A stretch of 38,358 nucleotides of DNA from JBCBSZ01 sp039185015 (GTDB taxonomy: Bacteria > Actinomycetota > Acidimicrobiia > Acidimicrobiales > Poriferisodalaceae): contig JBCDAU010000051.1 of the NCBI GenBank assembly GCA_039185015.1, positions 1 to 38,358 of the forward strand, read 5' to 3'. The number at the start of each line of letters is the position of its first letter. Position 1 is the first letter of the stretch. The notes beneath the pieces are model-generated. The model made no database searches. It saw only the letters and a list, made by a program, of their open reading frames with translations, and had not been told where the DNA came from. Positions 16,938 to 24,132 of this stretch are shown here, piece after piece. The position numbers were made by a program, and so were the translations under genes.

Positions 16938-16943
16938 ACCGTA
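16938..16943 (-). promoter_or_regulatory. Leaderless -10 element of the TetR gene
   Basis: On the minus strand TACGGT is followed by 7 bases and the ATG at 16930, matching the TANNNT-N6-8-start pattern seen before other first genes here. Confidence 0.5.
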
Positions 16944-16952
16944 CGACATTTT

Positions 16953-17006
16953 GGAACCGATCGGTAGGGAAATTACTTGACAATTTCGGACCTGTCGGTT
17001 CTGAAT
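16953..17006 (+). promoter_or_regulatory. TetR operator(s) and promoter of the SDR gene
   Basis: A perfect 10-bp palindrome ACCGATCGGT (16956-16965) lies just upstream of a consensus -35 TTGACA (16977-16982). CTGAAT (17001-17006), 18 bases further on, is the best -10. The half-site TCGGTTC recurs within the spacer (16995-17001), facing the GAACCGA half-site of the palindrome. Binding there would block RNA polymerase directly and would also cover the promoter of the divergent TetR gene. Confidence 0.55.
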
Positions 17007-17045
17007 AGGTCTAGACACGAATCCAAGCAACGGACGGAGACCGCG

Positions 17046-18014
17046 ATGACCGATTTCTCGAACCGCAGCGCACTCGTCACCGGTGCGACCTCGGGCCTGG
17101 GCATGGAGGCTGCCGCCCAGCTCGCCGAGCAGGGGTACGGCGCGGTGACCATCACCGGTCGCAGCGACGCCAAGGCCGAGACCGCTCGCCGGCAGCTCGT
17201 CGAGCGCACCGGACGCGACGTGTTCACCACCCTGGCCGTCGACGTGGCCGACCTCGCGTCCTCACGCGGAGCCGCCGACGAGCTCGTCGCCCGGAACGGC
17301 CGGTTCGACACCGTGATCCTGAACGCCGGCATGGTGCCCGCGAAGCTGGAGCGCTCGCCGGACGGCATCGAGCAGGCGTTCGCGGCCTCGATCGTGGGCC
17401 ACCACGTCCTCACCGAGGCGCTCGCCGAAGCTGGACAGATCGACGGCGCGTCCGTCGTCATCGTGGGTTCGGAGGCCGCCAACGACGACCTGCCGAAGAT
17501 GATGGGGTTCGGCATCTACGACTTCGCCAAGGGTGAGCCGTCTCCATTCGGAGCGACGCCGGCCGAGGCCATGCGCGCCTTCGCCACGGCCTCTGGCGAC
17601 GTTGCCTACAGCGGGGAGAGGCAGTACTCGACGACCAAGGTCTTCTCCGCGTGGTGGGCGGCGGGCATGGCTCGCCGCCATCCGAACACCCGCTTCTACA
17701 ACGTCTCCCCCGGCGCCAACCTCGGCACGGACGCTGCCCGGCACCTCACCGGCGCGACCAAGATCATGATGGCCGTCATGGGCAAGATCGGTCGGTTCGT
17801 GGGGATGGACCAGCCGGTCCACAAGGGAGCGAAGCGGTACCTCGACGTGGCCCACGGTCTCGACGGCCCGTACCAGAACGGGTCGACCTACACGTCCAAG
17901 CCGAAGCGGATGACGGGCTCGATCGTGCGCCGGACCGAGGACCACCTCGTCGACACCGCCCGCCAGGATCTGGGCCTCCAAATCATCGACGAGCTGACCG
18001 GCGTGCGCGTCTGA
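17046..18014 (+). CDS. Short-chain dehydrogenase/reductase
   Basis: 322 aa from the ATG at 17046, which has GGAG 6 bases upstream (17036-17039); the longer open frame begins inside the promoter. The Rossmann motif TGATSGLG is at 12-19, LNAG at about 99-102, and the catalytic Tyr-Lys pair appears as YSTTK near 198. It is longer than classical SDRs (about 250 aa) and ends with an extra segment (TYTSKPKRMTGSIVRRTEDHL). It oxidises or reduces a carbonyl or alcohol with NAD(P). Transcription is likely controlled by the divergent TetR regulator, which suggests induction by a substrate or toxic compound. It is convergent with the DinB-like gene, 10 bases apart. Confidence 0.9.
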   Translation: MTDFSNRSALVTGATSGLGMEAAAQLAEQGYGAVTITGRSDAKAETARRQLVERTGRDVFTTLAVDVADLASSRGAADELVARNGRFDTVILNAGMVPAKLERSPDGIEQAFAASIVGHHVLTEALAEAGQIDGASVVIVGSEAANDDLPKMMGFGIYDFAKGEPSPFGATPAEAMRAFATASGDVAYSGERQYSTTKVFSAWWAAGMARRHPNTRFYNVSPGANLGTDAARHLTGATKIMMAVMGKIGRFVGMDQPVHKGAKRYLDVAHGLDGPYQNGSTYTSKPKRMTGSIVRRTEDHLVDTARQDLGLQIIDELTGVRV

Positions 18015-18024
18015 GGTCTGCGCC

Positions 18025-18561
18025 TCAGGTCGGTCCGACCACGAGGTAGCCGTCGACGGTCGTCAGCCAGGGCGAGGTGGGGCGCTCGGGCAGGTCCAAG
18101 CCGTGGGCGTCCGAGCGGACCTCACCGATCCACTGATCGTGCTGGTACTCGTGGTTGATGACCGCGGTCAGCAGGTTGCCGGCGACCAGGCGCAGCTGCG
18201 CCGGGGCGCCGACCCGCCCCTCGTCGATCTGCCCGATGCGGAAGCGCACGCGCTCGGCGACCGTGCCCCGGTAGTCGAGCAACCGGCCCAGATCGGGCAG
18301 CGCGCCGCGATCCGGCTCGGGCGTCGCCGAGTCCATGAGCGAGTCCAGCTCCGGGTCCACCAGCGGTTCGGCCGCCGTCAGGTTCCGGACCATGAAGTGG
18401 GCGACGGCGGGCTGGTGCCCGAGGTGCCAGCCGATCGCCGAGGCATCCTCGTCGGGCCGCCACGCCACCTGCTCCGGCGTGAGCCCGGAGCGCAGCTCGT
18501 CCGTGTGAGCCAGCGCTCGTTCGTACTCGACCATGAGCTCAGCGAGCGTCGGCGTGGCCAT
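18025..18561 (-). CDS. DinB-like four-helix metalloprotein
   Basis: 178 aa from the ATG at 18561. The DinB/YfiT fold is indicated by helical content and three metal-ligand histidines: GWHLGH (His46 and His49) and NHEYQH (His137, His141). LAELMVEYERALAHTDEL at the start is typical of the first helix. Relatives are thiol-S-transferases (mycothiol- or bacillithiol-dependent) or uncharacterised stress proteins. In an actinobacterium a mycothiol-dependent role is conceivable but not shown. Its start lies inside the 3' end of the amine oxidase gene (23-base overlap), so the two are co-expressed. Confidence 0.82.
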   Translation of the reverse strand: MATPTLAELMVEYERALAHTDELRSGLTPEQVAWRPDEDASAIGWHLGHQPAVAHFMVRNLTAAEPLVDPELDSLMDSATPEPDRGALPDLGRLLDYRGTVAERVRFRIGQIDEGRVGAPAQLRLVAGNLLTAVINHEYQHDQWIGEVRSDAHGLDLPERPTSPWLTTVDGYLVVGPT

Positions 18562-19645
18562 GGCGGGTCTCCTCGGTTGGTCGGTCGGTACCACTGCGCC
18601 CCTCGATCGCCCGCACCGCCCGCTCGGCGGCAGCGAGCGCTCCCTCGACGTGACCTGGAGCGACCGGCGACGTCTCGGTCGAGGCCCAGTGGAGGCGGCC
18701 GGCGCCCCAGGGCTCCTGATAGGCCGGATGGCCGTACGTCGCGTAGGTCGTGATGCGCTCCACACCCGGCGGCGATGTCGCCGGGTCGGCCCGCCAGTCG
18801 GCGACGAGCAGCTCCTCCGGCGCACCGGCGGCCGGGCCGAACAGATCGACGAGCTGGCCCAAGAGCTCGTCCTCGGTCGGCGTCGCGACCCCGTCGCGGA
18901 GCGGAGCGAAGCCGAACAGGACCGCCGGCTCGCCGTCGGGCCCGCTCAGATCGTGCACCTCCCGCATCGGTCCGCTGTGGCTGATGGCTGCGCCGGCCAG
19001 GCCCTCGTCGCGCCAGAAGGGCGCGGCATACCGAGCGACGACCTTCGCGATGGCGCCCATCCAGACCGGCGTCGTCGCGGCGAGACCGCGGAGCGGGCGG
19101 GGAAGCTCGGGCTCGATCTCGATGCCGTGCGCGACCAGTGCCGGCGAGAGCGCCAGGACCACGTCCGCCGCCGTGGTCAGGGAGTCGTCGTGCGCGACCT
19201 CGACGCGATCGGACCCGAGGCGGATGCGGTGCACGGTCGTGGAGGTTCGCAGCACCGTCGGCTCGAGCCGGGCGGCCAGCGCATCGGTGATGCTCGCCGC
19301 ACCGGTGCTGAAGCGACCCGAGGGGACGTCGATCGGATTCCCCTGCACGCGACGGGCTCCTGCGGCGTCCTGGTACATCGCGTCGCCGTCGAGGTGCTGC
19401 GCATGCGTCGCGATCCCCAGGTCCTCGACCAACGCCGCCACCCGTCGCTCCCCCGGCCAGAACCAACTGGCGCCGAGATCCAGGCCCACGCCCTGACGGA
19501 CGACGGAGTGCAACCGGCCGCCGGTTCGGTCGCGGCGTTCGAGCACGAGCACCGAGCGGTCGATCGACAGCGCGTCCGCCACGGCCAACCCGCCCACGCC
19601 GGCTCCCACGACCACGACGTCGACGTCGGGAGGGGGACCGGACAC
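18539..19645 (-). CDS. Flavin-containing amine oxidase family protein
   Basis: 368 aa from GTG 19645. It has the FAD dinucleotide motif VVVGAGVGGLAVADAL (about 11-26), the family ERRDRTGGRLHS element (about 36-47), DLGASWFWPG, and the C-terminal FAD-binding block GRLHWASTETSPVAPGHVEGAL. At 368 aa it is shorter than eukaryotic monoamine oxidases (about 450-520). It lacks the Cys used there for covalent FAD. The substrate is unknown; candidates are polyamines, aromatic amines or hydrophobic amino compounds. A TAGAGT -10 element sits 8 bases before the GTG, and an inverted repeat overlies it. Confidence 0.88.
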   Translation of the reverse strand: MSGPPPDVDVVVVGAGVGGLAVADALSIDRSVLVLERRDRTGGRLHSVVRQGVGLDLGASWFWPGERRVAALVEDLGIATHAQHLDGDAMYQDAAGARRVQGNPIDVPSGRFSTGAASITDALAARLEPTVLRTSTTVHRIRLGSDRVEVAHDDSLTTAADVVLALSPALVAHGIEIEPELPRPLRGLAATTPVWMGAIAKVVARYAAPFWRDEGLAGAAISHSGPMREVHDLSGPDGEPAVLFGFAPLRDGVATPTEDELLGQLVDLFGPAAGAPEELLVADWRADPATSPPGVERITTYATYGHPAYQEPWGAGRLHWASTETSPVAPGHVEGALAAAERAVRAIEGRSGTDRPTEETRHGHADAR

Positions 19646-19651
19646 GGACGC

Positions 19652-19674
19652 AGACTCTACTACTCAGTAGACTT
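19652..19674 (-). promoter_or_regulatory. Leaderless promoter with overlapping inverted repeat (amine oxidase gene)
   Basis: On the minus strand TAGAGT (19659-19654) is followed by 8 bases and GTG 19645. The plus-strand segment holds the palindrome CTACTCAGTAG (19660-19670), extended imperfectly by ACTCTACT and AGTAGACT arms. That position suits a repressor site. Confidence 0.5.
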
Positions 19675-19756
19675 GGCTGCATCGCCAACGCACGAGGCGC
19701 CGGGCTGAGCGAGCAGCGTCGACGCCGCAGCTTCGAGCAGCAGGAGACCCCGGCAC

Positions 19757-19762
19757 TAGGGT
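19757..19762 (+). promoter_or_regulatory. Candidate -10 element of the alpha/beta hydrolase gene
   Basis: TAGGGT lies 10 bases before GTG 19773 with no Shine-Dalgarno sequence between, implying no leader or a very short one. Confidence 0.35.
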
Positions 19763-19772
19763 CGATCGGCGT

Positions 19773-20681
19773 GTGCCTCGGGTCCGCCGTACGGCGGCGA
19801 CGATGACCGCTGACCACGTCGTCCGCGGCGCGACCGGCGTCCCCATCGCGGTCCACGAGCTCGGCGGCGACGGGCCACCGCTGCTCGTCAGCCATGCCAC
19901 CGGGTTCTGCGCGCGGGTGTACCGGGCGCTCGCCGAGCAGCTCGCCGGGCAACGCCGGGTCCTCGGGGTCGACCTGCACGGACACGGACTCACCCCGTCG
20001 ACCGGCCAGACCGTGACGTGGGACCGCCTGGGCGACGACCTGCTCGCGGTCGTCGACGACCTCGGGCTCCACGGTTGCGACGGGTTCGGCCACTCCATGG
20101 GTGGGGCCGCGTTGCTGTTCGCCGAGCACCGCCGACCCGGGAGCTTCCGATCGCTGTTCCTCTACGAACCGATCGTGTTCCCGGACGCCGTCCCGCCACC
20201 CCAGCCCAACCCGCTCGCCGTCGGGGCCCGGCGCCGACGGGAGACGTTCCCCACCGCAGAAGCGGCACTGTGGAACTTCGCCTCCAAGCCGCCGCTCCGG
20301 GTGGTCCGGGCCGACGTGCTCCGCGACTACGTGGACCACGGGTTCGCGCCGACCGCCGACGGCGGCGTCACACTCCGCTGCACCGGTGAGGCCGAGGCTC
20401 GCACCTACGAAGGCGAGACCCCGTCGCGCAGCGCCCGATTCGTCGGCCTCGAGGCGCCGACGACGGTCGCGGTCGGCCAGGAGCCTCCGTCCGACATCCC
20501 GCCACCGCCGGCGTGGGCACCGGAGCTGGTCGACCGGCTCGCCGACGCGAGGTTGATCGTGATAGAGGAGCTGGGTCACTTCGGGCCCTTCGAGCACCCG
20601 CCCTCCGTTGCTGCCGCCGTGTCCGCCCACCTCGACGGCGTCGGGCGACGCGCCTCGTTGGCGTCGCCGCCGATCGACTGA
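19773..20681 (+). CDS. Alpha/beta hydrolase
   Basis: 302 aa from GTG 19773; the ATG at 19803 (MTADHVV) is an alternative. The fold signals are the oxyanion-region SHATGF, the nucleophile elbow FGHSMGG (Ser about 109) and a C-terminal histidine in LGHFGPFEHP. LHGHGLTPS and YEPIVFP are also typical. The family includes esterases, C-C hydrolases and epoxide or haloalkane hydrolases; nothing here fixes the substrate. The FAD monooxygenase gene follows after 15 bases with its own Shine-Dalgarno sequence, so the two are likely co-transcribed and may oxidise then hydrolyse the same compound. Confidence 0.88.
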   Translation: MPRVRRTAATMTADHVVRGATGVPIAVHELGGDGPPLLVSHATGFCARVYRALAEQLAGQRRVLGVDLHGHGLTPSTGQTVTWDRLGDDLLAVVDDLGLHGCDGFGHSMGGAALLFAEHRRPGSFRSLFLYEPIVFPDAVPPPQPNPLAVGARRRRETFPTAEAALWNFASKPPLRVVRADVLRDYVDHGFAPTADGGVTLRCTGEAEARTYEGETPSRSARFVGLEAPTTVAVGQEPPSDIPPPPAWAPELVDRLADARLIVIEELGHFGPFEHPPSVAAAVSAHLDGVGRRASLASPPID

Positions 20682-20696
20682 GCCGAGGAGCCGCAC

Positions 20697-21917
20697 GTGA
20701 GGGTCATCATCGCCGGAGCGGGGATCGGTGGACTCACCGCTGCGCTGGCGCTCCACGAACAGGGCGCTGACGTGACCGTGCACGAGGCCGTACGCGAGCT
20801 CGCCCCCCTCGGCGTCGGCATCAACGTGTTGCCCCATGCCATGGGGGTGCTCGCCGGACTCGATGCCACGGAGCCGATCCGGGAGATCGGCGTCGAGACC
20901 GCCGAGCTGTGCTTCTTCAACCGACACGGCCAGCTCATCTGGCGCGAGCCACGAGGCCTCGCTGCGGGCTATGACGTCCCGCAGATCTCGGTCCATCGCG
21001 GGCGACTCCAGATGACGCTCCTCGAGCTCGTGCGCGAGCGCCTCGGCGCAGACGCGGTACGAACGGGCCGGCGGGTGGTCGAGACCCGCGACATCTCGGG
21101 TGGCGTCGAGGTGGAGATCGAGACCGCCGACGGCCCGATCGTCCAGCGGGGCGATGTGGCGGTCGCTGCCGACGGCATCCACTCGGCGATCCGAGCACGG
21201 CGCCATCCCGACGAAGGCCTCCCGCACTGGAGCGGCAACCTCCTCTGGCGTGGGACCACGTGGGCGGATCCGTACCTGACGGGGCGGTCGATGTTCATGG
21301 CCGGCCACCGGCCGCACAAGTTCGTCGCCTACCCGATCTCGAGCCCGCGCGAGGACGGGCGGGTCCTCGTCAACTGGATCGCCGAGCTCGACTGGACCGA
21401 CGTGGGACTCTCCGACCGGGAGGACTGGAACCGGACGGGCGAGCTCGCCGACTTCCTCCCCCGGTTCGAGGACTGGACCTTCGACTGGCTCGACGTGCCC
21501 GATCTGATCCGCCGCAACGAGGGCGTCTACGAGTTCCCGATGGTCGACCGCGAACCGCTCGATCGATGGTCCGTCGGGCGCACGACGCTCCTCGGCGACG
21601 CTGCGCACCCGATGTACCCGATCGGGTCGAACGGGGCCTCCCAGGCGATCCTCGACGCACGGGCACTGGCCGATGCGCTCACCCAGCACGGCGACGTCGA
21701 CGATGCGCTCAGGGCCTACGAGGCCGACCGTCTACCGCCCACCGCGGCGATCGTCCGGGCGAACCGCCGTCACGGCCCCGAGGTCGTGCTCGACCTCGCC
21801 CACGAGCGGGCGCCCGATGGTTTCACGGACGTGGGTGACGTGTTCGCCGCCGGCGAGCTCGAAGAGATCGCCGGGCGGTACAAGGCGGTCGCCGGCTTCC
21901 AGGTCCGCAAGCGATAG
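20697..21917 (+). CDS. FAD-dependent monooxygenase (PHBH/salicylate-hydroxylase family)
   Basis: 406 aa from GTG 20697, preceded by GAGGAG with a 6-base spacer. The three flavoprotein-hydroxylase fingerprints are present: GAGIGG (7-12), AADGIHSAIR (about 157-166), and LGDAAHPMYPIGSNGASQAILDA (about 299-321). The VGINVLPHAM segment is typical of 6-hydroxynicotinate or salicylate-type hydroxylases. It probably hydroxylates an aromatic or heterocyclic substrate with NAD(P)H and O2 in the cytoplasm. Pairing with an alpha/beta hydrolase suggests aromatic or N-heterocycle breakdown. The substrate is not deducible. Confidence 0.9.
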   Translation: MRVIIAGAGIGGLTAALALHEQGADVTVHEAVRELAPLGVGINVLPHAMGVLAGLDATEPIREIGVETAELCFFNRHGQLIWREPRGLAAGYDVPQISVHRGRLQMTLLELVRERLGADAVRTGRRVVETRDISGGVEVEIETADGPIVQRGDVAVAADGIHSAIRARRHPDEGLPHWSGNLLWRGTTWADPYLTGRSMFMAGHRPHKFVAYPISSPREDGRVLVNWIAELDWTDVGLSDREDWNRTGELADFLPRFEDWTFDWLDVPDLIRRNEGVYEFPMVDREPLDRWSVGRTTLLGDAAHPMYPIGSNGASQAILDARALADALTQHGDVDDALRAYEADRLPPTAAIVRANRRHGPEVVLDLAHERAPDGFTDVGDVFAAGELEEIAGRYKAVAGFQVRKR

Positions 21918-21930
21918 CGCCGCCGGGCGC

Positions 21931-22218
21931 TCAGTCCGAGGTCTCGACGATCACCACGCTCCGGTCGGACGCTGCGATCGCATCGACGGCGATCTCCTGG
22001 TACTCGTCGGAGCGGTAGCAGGCGACGGCATCGTCGAGGGTCGGGAAGCGGGCGATCACGTTGCGGGAGTGATCGGTGCCCTCCATCTGCTCGTACCGCC
22101 CGCCGCGGGCGATGAAGGTCGCGCCGTGGGCGCTGAGGATCTCGGTCGCTCGGGCCACGTAGGCCCCGTAGCGCTCCTCGTCGGTGACGTTCACATGAGC
22201 GATCCACAAGCCGGCCAT
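21931..22218 (-). CDS. DUF1330 family small protein
   Basis: 95 aa with a ferredoxin-like (dimeric alpha/beta barrel) pattern typical of DUF1330: LWIAHVNVTDEERYGAYV, then FIARGGRYEQMEG, NVIARFPTLDDAVACYRSDEY and VVIVET at the C-terminus. A purine-rich AAGGGGGG lies a few bases before the ATG. Family members are small dimeric proteins of unknown function, often next to oxidative or aromatic catabolism genes. Here it is convergent with the FAD monooxygenase gene and divergent from the phosphatase gene. Confidence 0.85.
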   Translation of the reverse strand: MAGLWIAHVNVTDEERYGAYVARATEILSAHGATFIARGGRYEQMEGTDHSRNVIARFPTLDDAVACYRSDEYQEIAVDAIAASDRSVVIVETSD

Positions 22219-22269
22219 GACGGCCCCCTTCCCCTCGACACCATGATCGTCGACCGAAGCGGAGCCGCC

Positions 22270-22275
22270 TAGTGT
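22270..22275 (+). promoter_or_regulatory. Leaderless -10 element deciding the phosphatase start
   Basis: TAGTGT at 22270-22275 overlaps the first possible GTG (22272) and sits 8 bases before the next in-frame GTG (22284). This favours 22284 as the true start. Confidence 0.5.
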
Positions 22276-22283
22276 CCGCCGAC

Positions 22284-22781
22284 GTGTACAACGTCGACGG
22301 CGGCATCGACGAGATCCCCGTCAGCGCCGACGGCCGCCTCTGGCTCTGCGGCAAGCACCTCATCGGGCCTGACGTCGAGGGCCTGATCGCCCGCGTCGGA
22401 GCGAACGCCGTCGTGTGCCTGACCGAGCGACGCGAGCTGACGGAGCGCTATCCGGACTACGTGGCCTGGCTCGACCGAGAGATCGACCGACGGGCGATCT
22501 GGCGCCCCATCCCCGACCTGTCTGCGCCGCCGCTCGAGGACCTGCTCCCGTTCCTGACCGCGCTCGCCGATCGGCTGCGCGACGGCGACGGCCTGATCGT
22601 CCACTGCGCCGCCGGCATCGGACGCTCCGGCACCTCCGCCGTCGCGCTGTCGATGCTGCTGGGGTCCTCGCGCGCCGACGCCGAGCGGACCGTCGCGGAG
22701 CACCGTGCGCTGGCCGGGCCGGAGAGCGGATCGCAGACCGAGTTGATCGATGCGCTCGAGCTCCACCTCGCCGGCGGCTGA
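22284..22781 (+). CDS. Dual-specificity/tyrosine phosphatase-like protein
   Basis: 165 aa from GTG 22284; GTG 22272 would add four residues, but it lies inside the presumed -10 box. The P-loop is a complete HC-X5-R signature, HCAAGIGRSGT, with Cys108 and Arg114 by this numbering. An Asp in RPIPDLSAPP could serve as general acid. The protein is cytoplasmic and close in size to atypical dual-specificity phosphatases. It probably dephosphorylates a phosphoprotein or a small phosphorylated molecule such as a phosphoinositide. No kinase is adjacent. Confidence 0.88.
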   Translation: MYNVDGGIDEIPVSADGRLWLCGKHLIGPDVEGLIARVGANAVVCLTERRELTERYPDYVAWLDREIDRRAIWRPIPDLSAPPLEDLLPFLTALADRLRDGDGLIVHCAAGIGRSGTSAVALSMLLGSSRADAERTVAEHRALAGPESGSQTELIDALELHLAGG

Positions 22782-22817
22782 GGCCGAACGGTCCGGTTCG
22801 TACCAGCACGTCGCCAG

Positions 22818-22823
22818 TAGTGT
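22818..22823 (+). promoter_or_regulatory. Leaderless -10 element of the YidB-like gene
   Basis: TAGTGT is followed by 6 bases and ATG 22830; no Shine-Dalgarno sequence is present in those bases. Confidence 0.5.
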
Positions 22824-22829
22824 CCCGGC

Positions 22830-23240
22830 ATGGCACTCATGGACATCATCGGACGGTTCCTCGGGCGTTCGGCGCCGAAGTCGGGCGACGCCCTCATGGA
22901 CACCCTCCTCCCCATGCTCATGAAGGGCGGCGGCTCGCTCGGCGGGCTGGGCGGCCTGCTCGGCAAGTTCAACGACGCCGGTCTCGGCGGCAAGGCCGAC
23001 AGCTGGGTCGGTACTGGCGACAACGAGCCGCTCGACGCCGCCGAGGTCGAGGAGGCGTTGGGCGGCGACCTCGACGAGATCGCGAGCCAGGCCGGCGTGA
23101 GCCGCGAGGAGGCCTCGTCGGGCCTCGCTGGGATGCTCCCCGGGCTCATCGATCAGCTCTCCCCGGGCGGTCAGCTCCCGACGGGCAGCCTGGGGAAGGC
23201 GATGAACGGTCTCGACCTCGGCAAGATCCTCGGCCGCTGA
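22830..23240 (+). CDS. YidB/DUF937 family protein
   Basis: 136 aa. A Gly/Leu-rich N-terminal half (GGGSLGGLGGLLGKFNDAGL) leads into the family signature SWVGTGDNEPLDAAEVEEALG, then the helical DEIASQAGVSREEASSGLAGMLPGLIDQLSPGGQLP. This is the usual YidB arrangement. Function is unknown; the family is widespread, soluble or membrane-associated. It is expressed from its own apparently leaderless promoter between the phosphatase gene and a repeat-containing spacer. Confidence 0.88.
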   Translation: MALMDIIGRFLGRSAPKSGDALMDTLLPMLMKGGGSLGGLGGLLGKFNDAGLGGKADSWVGTGDNEPLDAAEVEEALGGDLDEIASQAGVSREEASSGLAGMLPGLIDQLSPGGQLPTGSLGKAMNGLDLGKILGR

Positions 23241-23257
23241 TCGACAGCGGCAACGCG

Positions 23258-23338
23258 AACCGCCGCCGATCAGCAGCGGTCAGGCACGCCGCCGCCGATC
23301 AGCAGCGGTCAGGCACGCCGCCGCCGATCGGCGGCGCG
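23258..23338. repeat. 29-bp tandem repeat ending in an 18-bp palindrome
   Basis: The unit CGCCGCCGATCAGCAGCGG followed by TCAGGCA appears at period 29 (GATCAGCAG at 23268 and 23297). A third, diverged copy begins at about 23316, where GATCAGCAG becomes GATCGGCGG. That change creates the perfect palindrome CGCCGCCGATCGGCGGCG (23319-23336). The array fills the spacer after the YidB-like gene and may terminate it. Its core matches the palindrome at 6060-6075. Confidence 0.65.
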
Positions 23339-23369
23339 AGCAGCCCTGCCGAGGGTCCCGCTCGGTTCC

Positions 23370-23375
23370 TAGACT
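23370..23375 (+). promoter_or_regulatory. Leaderless -10 element of the 244-aa unknown gene
   Basis: TAGACT is followed by 7 bases and GTG 23383; no Shine-Dalgarno sequence is seen. Confidence 0.5.
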
Positions 23376-23382
23376 CGGTGGC

Positions 23383-24117
23383 GTGGCCGAGGAGCGCGAC
23401 GAGGAGCTGGACCGGATCATCCGGCGCGCGCAACAGCTCGACGACGAGCCCACCGAGGCCGTCGACCACGATGCGCTCATCAACGCCGCGGCCGAGGCCG
23501 GGATCTCCCCGGAGGCGATGCGCCACTCGGTGGCCATCGAGCGGCTCGGCCCAGCACCGAGGCGACGAGCCGGCGATCGCGTGGTCGGTCCGCGCCGAGT
23601 GGTCGTCGAGCGACGGGTCGAGCGCTCGGGCGACGACCTCGTCGCTGCGCTCGACGACTGGCTGACCAGCGGCCATCACCTCCGTCGCGTCGAGCGCTCC
23701 TCCGAGCGCATCGTGTGGCGGAAGCGCACCGACGCCGCTGCGAGCATGCAGCGAGCGGTGAAGTCGTTCGCCGGCGCTGCGGCGCTCGGGTCGGTCCAGC
23801 TGATCGAGGCGCGGGTGATCGCGATCGACCAGGGCTCGTCGCTCGTCCGCATCGAGGCCGACCGGTCGGGCGCTCGCACCACGACGCTCGGTGCGACCGG
23901 TGGCATCGGTGGGGCTGCGCTCGCCGCCGGTGGGGTCGCCGCGGTGGCCGCGCCGCCGATGGCCGTGCTCGCCGTGCCCGGGCTGCTCGTCGCCGGCGTC
24001 GCCGCCCGACACGGCCGCCGATCGGCCGACAGACTCGACACCGAGCTCGTGCGACTCTTCGACCAGCTCGTCGCGGGCGAGCGACCGAGCCTGCTGCCTC
24101 GCCGCTCTCGGCGCTGA
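23383..24117 (+). CDS. Conserved-looking membrane-associated protein of unknown function
   Basis: 244 aa from GTG 23383; not recognised. The N-terminal 55 residues are charged and helical (RDEELDRIIRRAQQLDD, then AAAEAGISPEAMRHSVAIERLG), resembling the small helical modules that precede some bacterial membrane-sensor domains. A middle segment (about 60-155) alternates strands and basic residues. Residues about 167-207 are Gly/Ala-rich and hydrophobic (LGATGGIGGAALAAGGVAAVAAPPMAVLAVPGLLVAGVAA) and could form one or two membrane helices. The C-terminus is basic (LLPRRSRR). It is convergent with the crystallin-like gene. Coding use matches neighbours, so the gene is real; function is open. Confidence 0.75.
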   Translation: MAEERDEELDRIIRRAQQLDDEPTEAVDHDALINAAAEAGISPEAMRHSVAIERLGPAPRRRAGDRVVGPRRVVVERRVERSGDDLVAALDDWLTSGHHLRRVERSSERIVWRKRTDAAASMQRAVKSFAGAAALGSVQLIEARVIAIDQGSSLVRIEADRSGARTTTLGATGGIGGAALAAGGVAAVAAPPMAVLAVPGLLVAGVAARHGRRSADRLDTELVRLFDQLVAGERPSLLPRRSRR

Positions 24118-24132
24118 GCGCCGGCCGGTCGC

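Noticed and set aside
18378..21689. Open frame of 1103 codons on the minus strand
   Set aside because: It crosses the DinB-like, amine oxidase, hydrolase and FAD monooxygenase genes in other frames, and its product has no recognisable fold or motif.
23258..23338. CRISPR array
   Set aside because: Only two full 29-bp units and one diverged copy, directly adjacent without unique spacers, and no cas genes nearby.
24110..24122. GGCGC-TGA-GCGCC hairpin over a stop codon as terminator
   Set aside because: The stem is only 5 bp with a 3-base loop and no T-run; it could arise by chance in GC-rich DNA.
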